Positions 1 through 13,059 of a stretch of 64,000 nucleotides of DNA are shown here, piece after piece. Position 1 is the stretch's first letter, and every line of letters begins with the position of its first letter. A program made the position numbers and the translations under genes. The DNA comes from Ascidia mentula (lineage: Eukaryota > Chordata > Ascidiacea > Phlebobranchia > Ascidiidae). The stretch is taken from assembly GCA_947561715.1 (NCBI GenBank), contig OX387201.1:17622001-17686000 (forward strand). Direction: 5' to 3'. The notes below the pieces were generated by a model that had not been told where the DNA came from, made no database searches, and was given only the letters and a program-made list of their open reading frames with translations.

Positions 1-67
1 CCCCACCTGTTACAATTGCAACTTTGCCAGCAAACAGGTTTGGCTTAAAAACACTGGCAATATTCAT
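1..67 (-). CDS. 5' end of a further PECR-like gene, cut by the window edge
   Basis: The first 67 bases repeat positions 1350-1416, which hold the start of the next PECR-like unit. On the minus strand they encode a start methionine followed by [20 protein letters not shown], the dinucleotide-binding start of a short-chain dehydrogenase. The rest lies left of the window. It is the leading edge of at least a third copy of the 1,349-bp tandem unit. Whether this copy is intact or carries the same frameshift as the next two cannot be seen. Confidence 0.6.
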   Translation of the reverse strand, partial: MNIASVFKPNLFAGKVAIVTGG

Positions 68-297
68 TTTCACTATTTTTAATCTGTCAATTAAAAATAA
101 AATATCTTTCGTAATTTGCATAGCAATACAGTACACAAACAGTTATTGATTGCTGTTATTTTTTGTTAATCACACCAATTAACATTTTGTTGAGGACTCA
201 AAATGTGAATAAACCAGTAAACACAGCACAGCTATTAGAAAGTCATATCAAATATACATAATATTTAAAATTTATCGTCACTTCTTTTAACACTTAA

Positions 298-1416
<1,119 letters not shown>

Positions 1417-1646
1417 TTTCACTATTTTTAATCTGTCAATTAAAAATAAAATATCTTTCGTAATTTGCATAGCAATACAGTACACAAACAGTTATTGATT
1501 GCTGTTATTTTTTGTTAATCACACCAATTAACATTTTGTTGAGGACTCAAAATGTGAATAAATCAGTAAACACAGCACAGCTATTAGAAAGTCATATCAA
1601 ATATACATAATATTTAAAATTTATCGTCACTTCTTTTAACACTTAA

Positions 1647-2765
<1,119 letters not shown>

Positions 2766-3155
2766 TGTTCATTAACTGAAAACTGTCCTATTAAAAAAGG
2801 CACATCATTAACAAATATATAATTGCATAGAACAAATTAATGGAAAGTTACCTATTGTTTAAATTTAACACAGATCTTTGCAAACTCTCTGCAAAAAAAG
2901 TATGCATAAAGAAAACTTGGAATGTATCATAAGCCTATTATCAGTTGTTCATTAACATTATTGAACAAATATTTAAACTACATGCCACGGCAACTCCCCA
3001 CTGTTTGATAAAAGTTGAACAAAGCATGACATATGCCAATTCAAAACCTAAATTCGCTTACTTATAAACATAAAACTATAACAAAGACAAAAAAAATAAT
3101 GATTAATGATCGTATTTCAGGAGTATTGATTTGGGGACTATTTTTGCATTTAGTA

Positions 3156-3179
3156 GTCACGTGACAAAAATGTAAACAA
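3156..3179. promoter_or_regulatory. CLEAR-type E-box plus forkhead site
   Basis: GTCACGTGAC (3156-3165) is followed after six bases by GTAAACAA (3172-3179). The first matches the palindromic CLEAR/E-box bound by TFEB/MITF-type factors and the second matches the FOXO core. It sits between divergent PECR-like and RPP30 genes, 391 bp from the PECR start and 550 bp from the RPP30 start. A near-identical pair lies upstream of CREG. Binding is inferred from the motifs alone. Confidence 0.5.
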
Positions 3180-3728
3180 GCCAAGCGTGTCAAATGCGTA
3201 CTTCGGAACACGTGCTGCATTGTTTCATATTTTGCACTCAGTTTAGATAAAAGAAATTAGCGTTTCTTTAAATATGAAATAGTGCTTTTTTAATTTCTGG
3301 TACCAGTGCGTTTCACATGTAGACGAATCTGGTTTCTATGTACAACCTACTGGAAAAGAATTTGGGTCAACTAAACTGAATTTAGTCAGTAAATTTTATT
3401 GTGTTACTTGAACAGAAATAAAGTTTTGTATTTGTGCATTCTATTTACTTACATGCATAAGTTCTAAAGGTTTGTTTTCAGCCATTGTTAATTGCATATA
3501 TTATGTGCGAACTGCGAACCGCTGATGTTTTGTGTGTATAAAAAGTATCGGTTGATTTTTGGTGGTGGATTGTTGATAAGTATGTATATAGGCATGACAT
3601 TTTGTTAACCTTGCTTACATACACAAAAAAAACTAGGCCATTCATATTATGTTTCACAAATCACAGTGTACATGTAGATTTGAAGTGAAAAAAACGGCAC
3701 ATATATTGGTTGCAAACCTGAAATTGAC

Positions 3729-5476
3729 ATGGCAAATCTTCCACTACCTGGTCATGGCAAATACTATGATCTCAATGTTCCATGCGAGGAAACAGTGTCT
3801 TCTGTGTCTAAGCGATTGAACATGCTTGTATACTTGGGATATGAAGTGGTTGCCCTTACTCGATTTCTTCCAGCATCAGCCCCAACCAAAGGTTGGATAT
3901 GGTTGTTTTTACTTTGCAAGACATCCAATTTTTTTCATGAATCATGACAAACATAGGAAGTAATCGTTTGTTGATAATGGCTTCTAACCCCCCAAACGTG
4001 TTGATTTAAATAACTGAAGTAATTGTATATTTTGGCAAAACTTGGTGCAACAAGAATGAAATTGTTTGGTTATTCAGGAAAGAAAAAGTTGGTTATCCCA
4101 GAACCCCCTTCCAAGATTGAACTCGATGAGGAAGCGAAGAAAATTTTGCAAGATAAGGATGCCCAACTTATGCAGTATACAAGAATAACTATTGAACTAG
4201 CTGAACTTGACGATGTGCGCAAGGTGAGATTCTTTGTAACGACAAATGTTATTAACTGTTCATGACTACTAGTAGGTGCTGTGTGTTGATTAAAATGTGT
4301 TTAAACATATACATATGTGTTTTTTTTGTTAGCTGAGAGCAGAAGTAAAAGTATGTATTTATTTTCCACCTGCCCTTTAAAGTATCACAGAAACAGTGTG
4401 TGTAGGTAAGGGAAGTTGTTACATCTGGTGCTTATGACCTGATCGCGGTTTTGCCAAAGACAGAGAAACTCTTTCACTCATGTTGCACTGAATATAACAT
4501 TGACATTATTTGTATTGATGGAACTGAAATTCTTCCCTACATGCCACGACACAATGCCATCAAATCAGCCATTACAAGGGGTCTCTTTTTTGAGGTACAT
4601 TCATGAGTTTTTCTGTTTCAATGGATTAATTAGCTCTGTGTTTCCTTTGACAAAGTTTTTTCCCACATTCACGTTTATGTGGCTCAATGTGATAAACATT
4701 TCTCTGCTTAATGTTTATTGTGTTGGGTTTATTTCTCAAAAAACATTTTTCTGTGTAGTCTGCAACCAAAGAAATTGCTGAGCTTTAAACAATAATGTGT
4801 TTAAGGTGCTACATAGTGCAACAAATCACACTTTCATTGTGGCAAGGTTATACAGAGATGTTTTTCATTCAGAAACAAACAAGAAAAGTTTGCATTTTGC
4901 TTGATTTAGGGGTTAATTTTTTATGCAAACGATTCCTTGCAGGTCTGTTATGCACCCATGATCAGAAACACCACAGTTTGTTGTCACACGATCAGCAATG
5001 TGATAAAGTTCAAAGAATTCAGCAAAGGCAAAAATCACATCATGTCTGGGGCAGCTCAAATACCTATGGAAGTTCGTGGACCGTGAGTGAAATTGTTTTC
5101 TTATTGTTGCGCTGTCTCTGATAATATATGTAAAGCACGTTTTTTTACAATGTTAAGAACAGAACATTAAAACTATTTTTAGATCATTGTGGCACATTTT
5201 TGGAATCAATTTTAAGTGTTCACTGAATTTGCCTTTTTTAGGTATGATGTTGCTAACATCAATACACTTTTCAACATTGCCAAAAACATTTTGGGACACA
5301 CTGTTTCAAAAAACTGCCGAGCTGCTGTAGTGCACGGATTTTCACGTAAAACGGCAAAATGTGCAATTTACGTCAAAAAGTTGGCTGGGAACACAAGCAT
5401 AAGTGAAGGAAACGAAGACGAAGCAAAAAGACATACTACAGATTCGCCGCCGATAAAAAAGAAAAAAATAACGTAA
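3729..5476 (+). CDS. RPP30: Ribonuclease P/MRP protein subunit p30, block 1 copy
   Basis: This encodes the p30 protein of nuclear RNase P and RNase MRP, which matures tRNA 5' ends and pre-rRNA. Six exons join in frame: 3729-3891, 4078-4223, 4333-4350, 4406-4594, 4943-5082 and 5242-5476. The total is 891 nt, or 296 aa, against about 268 aa in human. Recognisable family stretches are YDLIAVLPKTEKLFH in the middle, MEVRGPYDVANINTLF, and NCRAAVVHGFSRKTA towards the C-terminus, followed by a basic tail ending PPIKKKKIT that could be a nuclear signal. The family has a PHP/TIM-barrel fold. Exon 3 is an 18-bp microexon. The start ATG opens the only frame that continues into exon 2. A polyadenylation signal (AATAAA) follows at about 5512. 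The second copy at 48,495 is also intact. Confidence 0.93.
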
Positions 5477-5869
5477 TATTTTACTGTTCTTTTTTTTCTG
5501 CTTTCAAGTCAAATAAACATTTTCCCACAATACTTTCTTGGGCCTTACTGGTGATCAACTGTTGCTTTGAAACAAAATCTGTTGTATATTTGCGCGGTTG
5601 TTTGACACTAAACACTAAATAAAGTGTCATGGGCATTGATTAAACCATAAACATTATATTGAATCAAGCACCCGTGTAAAGGTGCATTCCTCACAGAGAA
5701 TCAGCGTCTGTCGCAGGATCGCAACCGATTGTACTGAATGTAGGCTATCTTCTATATACATGTCGTTAATGATCGATGTGGTATAACGGTTTGCAACGCT
5801 CCCATAAGTTTGTAAAGACACGAAAATGAAAGGAAATATTGTAGGGATTTTAGCTCGCCGTGATTCGAA

Positions 5870-6130
5870 TATTTTTAATATTGTGTTTTAAACTTGGTCT
5901 TTCTACTCTTTTACATTTACACCCGTCTTTCTGGCGCCTTCACTAGTTATCTCACTTGCGTTACGTCTTTCATCTTGCGCTACTTCTTCTAAGTCCCCTT
6001 TGGTGCGTAATCGCAGTAATTATCTCTTTGTTTCTCTCTCGTCTTTGATATCCCTATATATTTGCGACTGTTTCTACAAATAAACAGATCTTAGTTCTCG
6101 GTCTAACAGATTGCAATGTGATCACATAGA
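5870..6130 (+). mobile_element. Possible LTR remnant, block 1 copy (truncated)
   Basis: This stretch between RPP30 and CREG has an LTR-like layout: a pyrimidine-rich region, a TATA-like CCTATATATTTG at about 6052, and an AATAAA polyadenylation signal at about 6079. The block 2 counterpart continues about 140 bp further to a CA end followed by a TGGTGTCGAAAGC primer-binding-like sequence, which is missing here. I do not see the left LTR edge, so the call is tentative. The rest of 5,480-6,600 shows no gene apart from the CREG upstream region. Confidence 0.3.
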
Positions 6131-6376
6131 TGAATTGTCCACCACCGTGGGGGTAATGATAATAGGACGACATATCGCGGTTTTGTCATTTTCTACCCAT
6201 GTTTTTTATACAAATAATCACGATGTATTATTGTTGTTGAATTGAAATAATATTGGATAGTTAATTAAAAAAATTGCCAGCATCAATGTGTTATTATTAT
6301 AACATATGTAAATAAGCAGACCGATAAATGTTTTCTAGAACTACACAACATAAAAACCAAACACAAAAAATCATAG

Positions 6377-6399
6377 GTCACGTGATAAAAGGTAAACAA
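6377..6399. promoter_or_regulatory. CLEAR-type E-box plus forkhead site upstream of CREG
   Basis: GTCACGTGAT (6377-6386) and GTAAACAA (6392-6399) are separated by five bases, 230 bp upstream of the CREG start codon. Order and spacing are almost the same as at 3156-3179. CREG is a lysosomal/secreted glycoprotein, so a TFEB-type site would fit, but this is inferred from motif matches alone. Confidence 0.5.
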
Positions 6400-6606
6400 A
6401 CAAAACAAATTGACAAAGCACAGAGCGAGCACATGAAAAAGTCGAAATTTTATTCACAAGACCATTTATTTTCTGGTCAAAGCGACATGATATTTGTTTT
6501 GAATAAATATACAAACTTGATAGCATTGTCATTGTACCTAAATGTTTTTGCAGATTGCAGCGCAACATATTAGTGCAAGAGCATTTGGTTACATGAATTG
6601 ATAAAT

Positions 6607-7224
6607 ATGGATTTTCTGCGTTTTATTTTGTTTTGTGGATATCTGCTTGCTGCAGCCAGTCAGCAAGAAAACCAGAAGTTATTTTTTAAAAGCGACAGAC
6701 CACCTCCACATAAAAAGCTTGCTTTAACAGCGAGGTATGTCGTGCATAAATCCAACTGGGGAATTGTTGGAACAATTACCACCCACTTTGGCCGAACTGG
6801 AACTCCTTTTACCAACATTTGGTCCATGGCAGATGGTACGAATGACAACAGCACTGGTATACCATACTTTTACATTATGCCCAGTGATGTAAGCATCCAA
6901 GACCTAATGAAAAACAACTCAGCTTCACTGACTGTCTCAGAAATTGGCTTGAATTATTGTCATGTTCATAACTACGACCCTGAAGACCCACGCTGTGCAC
7001 GCGTGTCAATTATGGGAAAAATTGTTAACATCACAGACCCTGATGAAAAAAAGTTTGCTCTGCATGCACTATTCACTCGACACCCAGAAATGGTGGATTG
7101 GAGTCAAGCACACCAATTTTATCCTGTACGTATGAATATTGAAGTGGTGTGGATGCTGGATTATTTTGGACCAGGTCATATAATCCCTGTCAAAGACTAT
7201 TTTGCTGCTAATCCATTAGCATAA
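6607..7224 (+). CDS. CREG1: CREG-like secreted/lysosomal glycoprotein, block 1 copy
   Basis: This 205-aa protein resembles cellular repressor of E1A-stimulated genes, a secreted and lysosomal glycoprotein with an FMN-binding-split-barrel-like fold. A signal peptide is evident (MDFLRFILFCGYLLAAAS). Family landmarks follow in order: ARYVVHKSNWG near residue 43, GIPYFYI near 86, DPEDPRCARVSIMGK near 127, ALFTRHPEMVDW near 157 and VVWMLDYFGPGHI near 180. N-glycosylation sequons include NNS and NIT. The whole coding region is one exon, whereas vertebrate CREG genes have introns, so this may derive from a retrocopy or have lost its introns. I chose the ATG at 6607 because the signal peptide starts there and no in-frame ATG lies just upstream. 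The block 2 copy differs by a few substitutions only. Confidence 0.92.
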   Translation: MDFLRFILFCGYLLAAASQQENQKLFFKSDRPPPHKKLALTARYVVHKSNWGIVGTITTHFGRTGTPFTNIWSMADGTNDNSTGIPYFYIMPSDVSIQDLMKNNSASLTVSEIGLNYCHVHNYDPEDPRCARVSIMGKIVNITDPDEKKFALHALFTRHPEMVDWSQAHQFYPVRMNIEVVWMLDYFGPGHIIPVKDYFAANPLA

Positions 7225-7729
7225 CCAGCAAAATTGATATTATTTTTGTTAAAAATCATTTTATCATCCTAGATATAAAACTGTTTTTTTGCCGGTAAAA
7301 TTTTCCTTTTTATTATTGTGTTGATGTTTTGTCATGTTATTGACTGTGAAAAGTATTGTACATGACTACCCATGTTGTTTACATGTGGGATATTTTATTC
7401 CACATATATATCTGCTGCTTACCTGTAAAATATTTTCCTCGAACCAAATTCAAAGAATAATATGAGGCATAATAGCTTGATGCAAAAGCTCAAAAACAAT
7501 TTAATGACAAAAAATTTCATTGGACCTGACGTTGAAAACAAATAACAGCAAATGTTGTTATGTATTATGTGGTGTCTTATCTCTATGTACATTTCCAACA
7601 CCTCAATGCTGCCAGTTGAAGGTGAATGTTTTGTTCTGGGATTGTATGAATTTACAAATGTTATTTTGTGATTGTGTTACGCTGTGTCTACATTTCAACA
7701 ATTCATGCATCTGGTTCTGAACGGCATAA

Positions 7730-9120
7730 AATGTGGCGGCGCCTTGGCCTACTTGGATAACATTATCGGATAATTTTGACCTACATTTGCCGTGCTTTTC
7801 CGATGTATAAGAAGTGGGGTTAAGCTGCAACCATCTAAATGGACCGAGTTTTAAACGCAAGTTGACTTCCTTGGACATATCTTATCGAAAAGCGGCGTAA
7901 GTTGTGACCAAAACGAAGTAAAGACCGTGTCTCAAAGGCTACAGGCACGAACTAAAAGACGCTTTCCAATTTCTCGGCTTGACGTCAAATTCCCGCAAAT
8001 ATATACAGAATTATGTGCGTATCGCTGCCCCTCTGCACCGACTTACGGAAAAAGTAAACAGTTTCGTATTGGATAAAAGTTGTCAGAATGTTTTTGGTGA
8101 ATCCAGGGAGCGTTTAACTTCGGCGCCCATTTTACAATACCCAGATTTCGTACAGCCGTTTGTGGTCGATACAGATCCTTCCGATATCGCTGTAGGATGT
8201 CTTTTGTCGCGGAACGTGGACGGTGAGGAGAGGGCAGTTAACTACGGGAGTTTCAAAGAGGAGAAAAAAGTTGCTCACGGTAATACTTGAGACCAAACTG
8301 TATCGAAGCCATCATCTAAGTCGAAGGTTTTTTCTGCGAACAGATAATTGTTTCCCTCGTTGGTTATGACAGTCGAAGGAACATTACGGACAGTGCGCAC
8401 GTTTGGTTGAATATTTTCCGCGTTTGACTACGACATTCAACATAGACCGGTAAAAAATATCGAAACGCCGATGGACTGCCACGTGTACACGACAGAGATG
8501 CAAATCCCAACTGCCCATACAAAACGACAGAAGCGGTCATGGTACATTTGGTGGACCTTAATACAGCCCGTGAATACAGTCTATGAGGACATACTACGAC
8601 TGACCAAGAATAGGATAATGACCTCTCCATTGTACTGGATTGGTTGGAAAAGGTATGCGTTCCATAATACGTTGTCACGCCCCTTTAACTCGACATTTGT
8701 GATCGCTCTTCCCTAGACTAAGGAAAGATTTTCTACATGAAAACTGATTTGGGGGTTGATGTCGTACTGAAAGTTCTTCCTCCAAGTTAAGGACAATGGG
8801 TATGGTTGCACTACAGGATGACGCGCTCGGAGGTTGGCATCTAGATATTGTGAAGACTCGGAAGTCGCCGAAAGGTACAACTGGCACAGGAGGATCTAAG
8901 ACGTAGAGCAGATTTGCCGGGCATACGTCTAATGTCAATGTTAGAAAAAACTGCATAAAAACAAAGGTACCATTGATCCACCCGATGCAGCATGTTGAGG
9001 TTGATGTGGTTTGTCCTCAACCACTCACGCGATCCGGATATCAGTTTATTTTGGTTGCATGCGGTATATTTACCTTACTACTTTTAATTCGTTCGTGCTT
9101 GGCAGATGCGTCAAAAAACG
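7730..9120 (+). mobile_element. Degenerate Ty3/gypsy pol, block 1
   Basis: Translated fragments in changing frames follow gypsy Pol order. The reverse transcriptase end (AYLDNIIG, where the family has YLDD) comes at about 7748 and VDFLGHILSKSGVSCD at about 7863. The connection/RNase H region follows at 7979-8290 (SRKYIQNYVRIAAPLHRLTEK, then APILQYPDF and FVVDTD). After that come an RNase H end (ARLVEYFPRLTT) and an integrase zinc-finger region up to about 9100. Stops and frameshifts are frequent, and the catalytic YxDD aspartate is lost. It is a dead relic, shared with block 2 (52,640-54,060), so it was inserted before the duplication. Confidence 0.75.
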
Positions 9121-9995
9121 ACAAACTAAACTGCTGAAATTTTCGCCGTTTTCCATTATTTGTGAAATGAATAATAAAATGTCGGTTGAAACTTGCTGTC
9201 TGAGCTATCCCCCGTTACATCCGATGTTACCCCTGTACCGGTATTCGGTGTTACGCCGGTTCTAATTACAACAAAAGTGAAAAGAGAAATTAGTAACGGA
9301 CGAAAAATAGCTGATTATAAATTTAATAGACTTAGTTTAAGATCAAGATCTACTTACGGAAGTTCACTGGAACTAAAATCGTGAAATTAAATATTGGTGG
9401 CGTTTCGGGTATAAACAGAAACAAACCTAACAGATCTACCAGGTCGTGCACCCACGTTAATATTGTTTTAACCCATAAAGCAAACAACAAACGTTAGACA
9501 TGTGTGTTGTTTATTAACTCTAATTAATACGACAAATGTGGCGTACCGCACATGTTAAGAAGAAATGACTCCGTCAATCCACATACGCACGTCAGCTATC
9601 TGTGCAAATAATTTTTTTTAGTAAATTATCAAAGGTTAAGATTTCGACTCCAACTTGGGACTTGGAGTACCTTGTTGTAGACACTCAGGTTATCACATGA
9701 ATCTCGACCGTACGACACAACCCCATGAAGGAAGAGCTGATTTCCTTGATTGGGATGGCGGCAGACAAGACCGCCTCCAAAGTCGCTCTTTGAATAAAAC
9801 GATTTTGTTTAAAACTGCACAAAAATTTTACTTCTTGCCACTGGGAATTTTGTTGACGTCACGTAGACGAAACTCATTATCTTTAAAAGTTGGTTGCCAC
9901 TGGTTTGGTTACCTGAATTGACAATTTCGTACATCACTAGTTTTTCCTCGACATGTTTTCACTAGATCATTTTAATGCATATCATAAATACTTAC
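9121..9995. other. No gene recognised between gypsy relic and protease relic
   Basis: This interval holds only short open stretches in overlapping frames and no homology I recognise. It is present in block 2 at about 54,060-54,936 with small changes, so the open stretches are not clearly maintained. It may be non-coding retroelement sequence or decayed host DNA. Confidence 0.4.
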
Positions 9996-10706
9996 AACGC
10001 AAAGGCCTTTCCCAGCAATGCCTTCAGCACAAAACTTTGGGTCTCCTGCAGACACGCGAAAACTTCTCCACGATGCATTTAACGAAGAGCAATTTGTGAT
10101 CGGAACGATGTCAGAAGCAAGTTGGAGCAATACGTCGGAAAGTGGGCCCCTCACGGCCGCAACAAAATTATGTTTGTCAAAAACATTTAATATATAGTTT
10201 TATGACATAGTTAGATGCTCATTTTTTATATTTAGTTTAAATAATCCTAAACTAAGGAGATAAAATATCATTTTGTAGTTTACAATGTCGAAGAAATAGG
10301 GCTCATACACGTGGTTCACTGCAAGAGCCGGTGCAGAACTGCATGGATAATGGTGTGTGTAAGTTTATACAGAAAGCTGTATATACAAACTTGTTCTTCC
10401 CCAGCCCGCTACGTAGCAAGTAGTCCCGGCAAAGGAATTGCTGTCATCGTCTGTTCTTGTTCCATCTGACACCAAGTTGACTGGCATCACAAATTGGTTG
10501 AACGTAGCTTTTCTCGACAGCTGTCGAATAAACAGTTCACGCAACCCCAAGTAATGCACTTTCTTTTGATTACATTTCGTAATGTTTTGCGCTTTGCTGT
10601 TGTTCAGTTTTGCAAGAGGATCCACATTTATTGCAATATCAATGTTCTTTCGCAAACAAGCTGCTTGTAGTTGAATAATAAACAGTCCGGCTTGTATTTG
10701 CGTACC
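9996..10706 (-). pseudogene. S1 (chymotrypsin-like) serine protease relic, block 1
   Basis: Two exon-like stretches on the minus strand resemble the middle of an S1 protease. The upstream one (about 10,385-10,706) contains RQLSRKATFNQFVMPVNL and then CYVAGWGRTS, the typical C-x-V-x-GWG block before the substrate-binding loop. The downstream one (9996-10,149) contains GPLSDVLLQLASDIVP and FCAEGIAGKGLC. The catalytic histidine segment (AAHC) and the GDSGGP segment are not visible nearby. The aspartate expected before the RLSR stretch is absent, and the two exon phases do not fit cleanly. It is therefore a decayed fragment, not a working gene. A gypsy element lies immediately upstream on the same strand. 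The block 2 copy carries an extra nonsense mutation. Confidence 0.6.
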
Positions 10707-10974
10707 CTGTAAATCATACTCATGATTTATATAAATACAAATCTTCAAAGATTTTATACAAAACAATAACATCCAGATAATAAATGTAACAGAAAAAATT
10801 ACTTCGGGCTCTGGCGCATTCCAAAATACCAAAGAGTAAAACCAACACAACCCAAACACAATTCATTATACTATTCTTCAGTAACCAAAAGTAACGCAAC
10901 CGAAAATAACTTGAAATTGTTTCTTCTGATACCCATACAACTCTTCAACCTAGTACGTGAATACAAACATAACT

Positions 10975-12180
10975 CTATAGTGAGGTTTGAGAACGTACAA
11001 TGCCTCCCTCTCCACCGATCCAAGCGTACGTTTCCGGGGGAAGTTCAGGTAGAAGCCGTACCCGATGTCGCTTGTCGTAATTTTGCTTTAAATTTTTCTT
11101 GATTTCGAGATCTTTAGCTCTGAAACTCGATAAATAAGACCAGTTATGGACAAGGGACGACGTCCAACACGGAATTGTCGTCTTCAACCGTCTTCCCATC
11201 AACAACTCCGCTGGGCTGTATCCGGAAGCCAGCTTTGTAGCACGGTAAGAAAGTAACGCCAAATAGGAGCTTCGGCTTTGCTTAGTGGACTTTTGACCCT
11301 CTTTACAGCCCGCTTCTCCATTGCTTTGTAGATACAGTGGGCTGCTGGTCTGGTGAATGAAGCCATATTCGTTGGCGAAACACTGAAAAATATATAGGAA
11401 TTGTATTGCGGGCCGTTATCCGACATCACGATGTCTGGAATCCCATGGCGGGAAAAATAGACTTCAAGTGACTGATAATGTCCGATGAGCTCGTGCCATG
11501 AGCGAGTAGGAACATCTCAATGAACCTCGAGAAGTAATCTACGACCAATAGATATATTTCACCTTGGAAATACAGCAAATCAGTTCCTACTTTTCCCATG
11601 GTCTACTGGGCAGAAGAAAAGGAATCATTGGTTCTGCTAGCATATTTCTATTCCGCTGACACTTAATGCAGCTGGAAACAAATCGATTGATGTCGTTGGT
11701 AATACCTGGCCTCCAGACGGAATCTTGGGCTCTCGGTCTACACTTTTCCTTCCCCTGATGTCCAACATGTATACTGCGCAAAATTTCATTCCACAGAATT
11801 CCAGGAATAATAAGTCTGGAGCCTTTGAGAAGCAATCTGTCAACAACAGTTATATCGTGGCGCAGTTGAAAATATGGTTGCAGCGAATCGATATAGACTC
11901 GTTTAGGCCAACCGCCTTTAGTATGTTGAAAAACTTTTATAATACGTCACGTTTCGTTGCGTCACGGACTTGTTGTATCCGTGTTTGAGATGCGGGGATG
12001 TTAGCAATTTCGGCAACAACATGTTCTTCAATCTCATGTTGCAAAGTAATTTCAATTGCAGAGAGCGACTTTAGAGAAGATGATCTAGAGAGTGCATCAG
12101 CAGCATGCACATATTTATCAGCTACATGAACTATATCAAAGTAATACCACAACAAACGCATTCTTAACTTTTGCAATCGA
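10975..12180 (-). mobile_element. Degenerate Ty3/gypsy pol, minus strand, block 1
   Basis: Reading down the minus strand, an RNase H tail comes first (RLLWYYFDIVHV, then ADALSRSS) at about 12,170-12,060. An integrase HHCC zinc finger follows (HVGHQGKEKC and FVSSCIKCQRN) at about 11,790-11,640, then integrase core remnants (MMSDNGPQYNS) at about 11,430. The integrase tail (LLSYRATKLASGYSPAELLMG, split by stops) lies at about 11,260. The frame is broken several times. The RNase H start, integrase tail and 3' LTR that survive in block 2 are deleted here, and the deletion join is at about 10,980. Confidence 0.75.
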
Positions 12181-13059
12181 GGTACAACTCATCAATATTC
12201 GTTTTTCCTTTTGCTCAATTGTTGAACTCAAGATAATGTACGGCCAGGATTGGGAAATGACTGAATGTTTTGTGGCGGGAAAAGTCAGCTCTGTGGAAGC
12301 TGGTAAAACAGTTAATAACAAAAGGCAATGTGCAGAAAGTGTTGGTAGGATAGAACAAAGTAGCTAATGGGCACAACTCTGGGATTCCATTACCAGCAAA
12401 AATATTATCAATGTATTTTGCTTTTATTATCCAAATAAAATGGCAATTCTGTTTTCCGCAAAATTCGCCTTTATATAGTATGCTTCAGTTTAGAACCTTG
12501 CAGGTTTGCTCATATGATCGTGCACAACATAAAAATACACGGCAACATATTAGTAGCTTGCAAGGCAACTGGGAACGAAGAAATGAAGCAGTCGGACATT
12601 ACGTAAAATAATGCATGTTTCCAGGTCGACAATTTCCGACCAAATGCCTTTGCATAAATGAATATCACCTACTGCTCGTTGTTCAAATTCTAAACAATTT
12701 TGAAATGAATATGTATAAATTATCAAACCTCCAAATCAACGGTGTAAAATTTCTGTATTTAAACTGCAAAAACCAATGTGCAAATATGATTTTGTTAGAA
12801 ATCTGCCACAAAATTATGTCTTATTTCCTACTGCGATTATTATTTCTATTTTTGTTATAATACCTCTAGTGGCACGGTTTAAGATTTTGTGTTGCTTAGT
12901 GACGCATGGGAAAAAATGTCGGTGTTTTTGTTTTTTGTTAAAAATCATTTATTTCTGATCTCACGAAAACAAAACACAAATAATTCGGGAACAGGAAATA
13001 GTTTTCGTGTTGAGATTCTGCTTCAATCCGAATCACTCAGGATCGGATGAGGGGGGGGA
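12181..13059. other. No gene recognised; NLR 3' flank and gypsy edge
   Basis: This AT-rich interval runs from the broken gypsy edge to the NLR stop codon. I see only short, unconserved open stretches. It aligns with about 57,770-58,840 of block 2, except that block 2 carries a 451-bp hAT-like element there, with the empty site at about 12,470. Confidence 0.45.
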
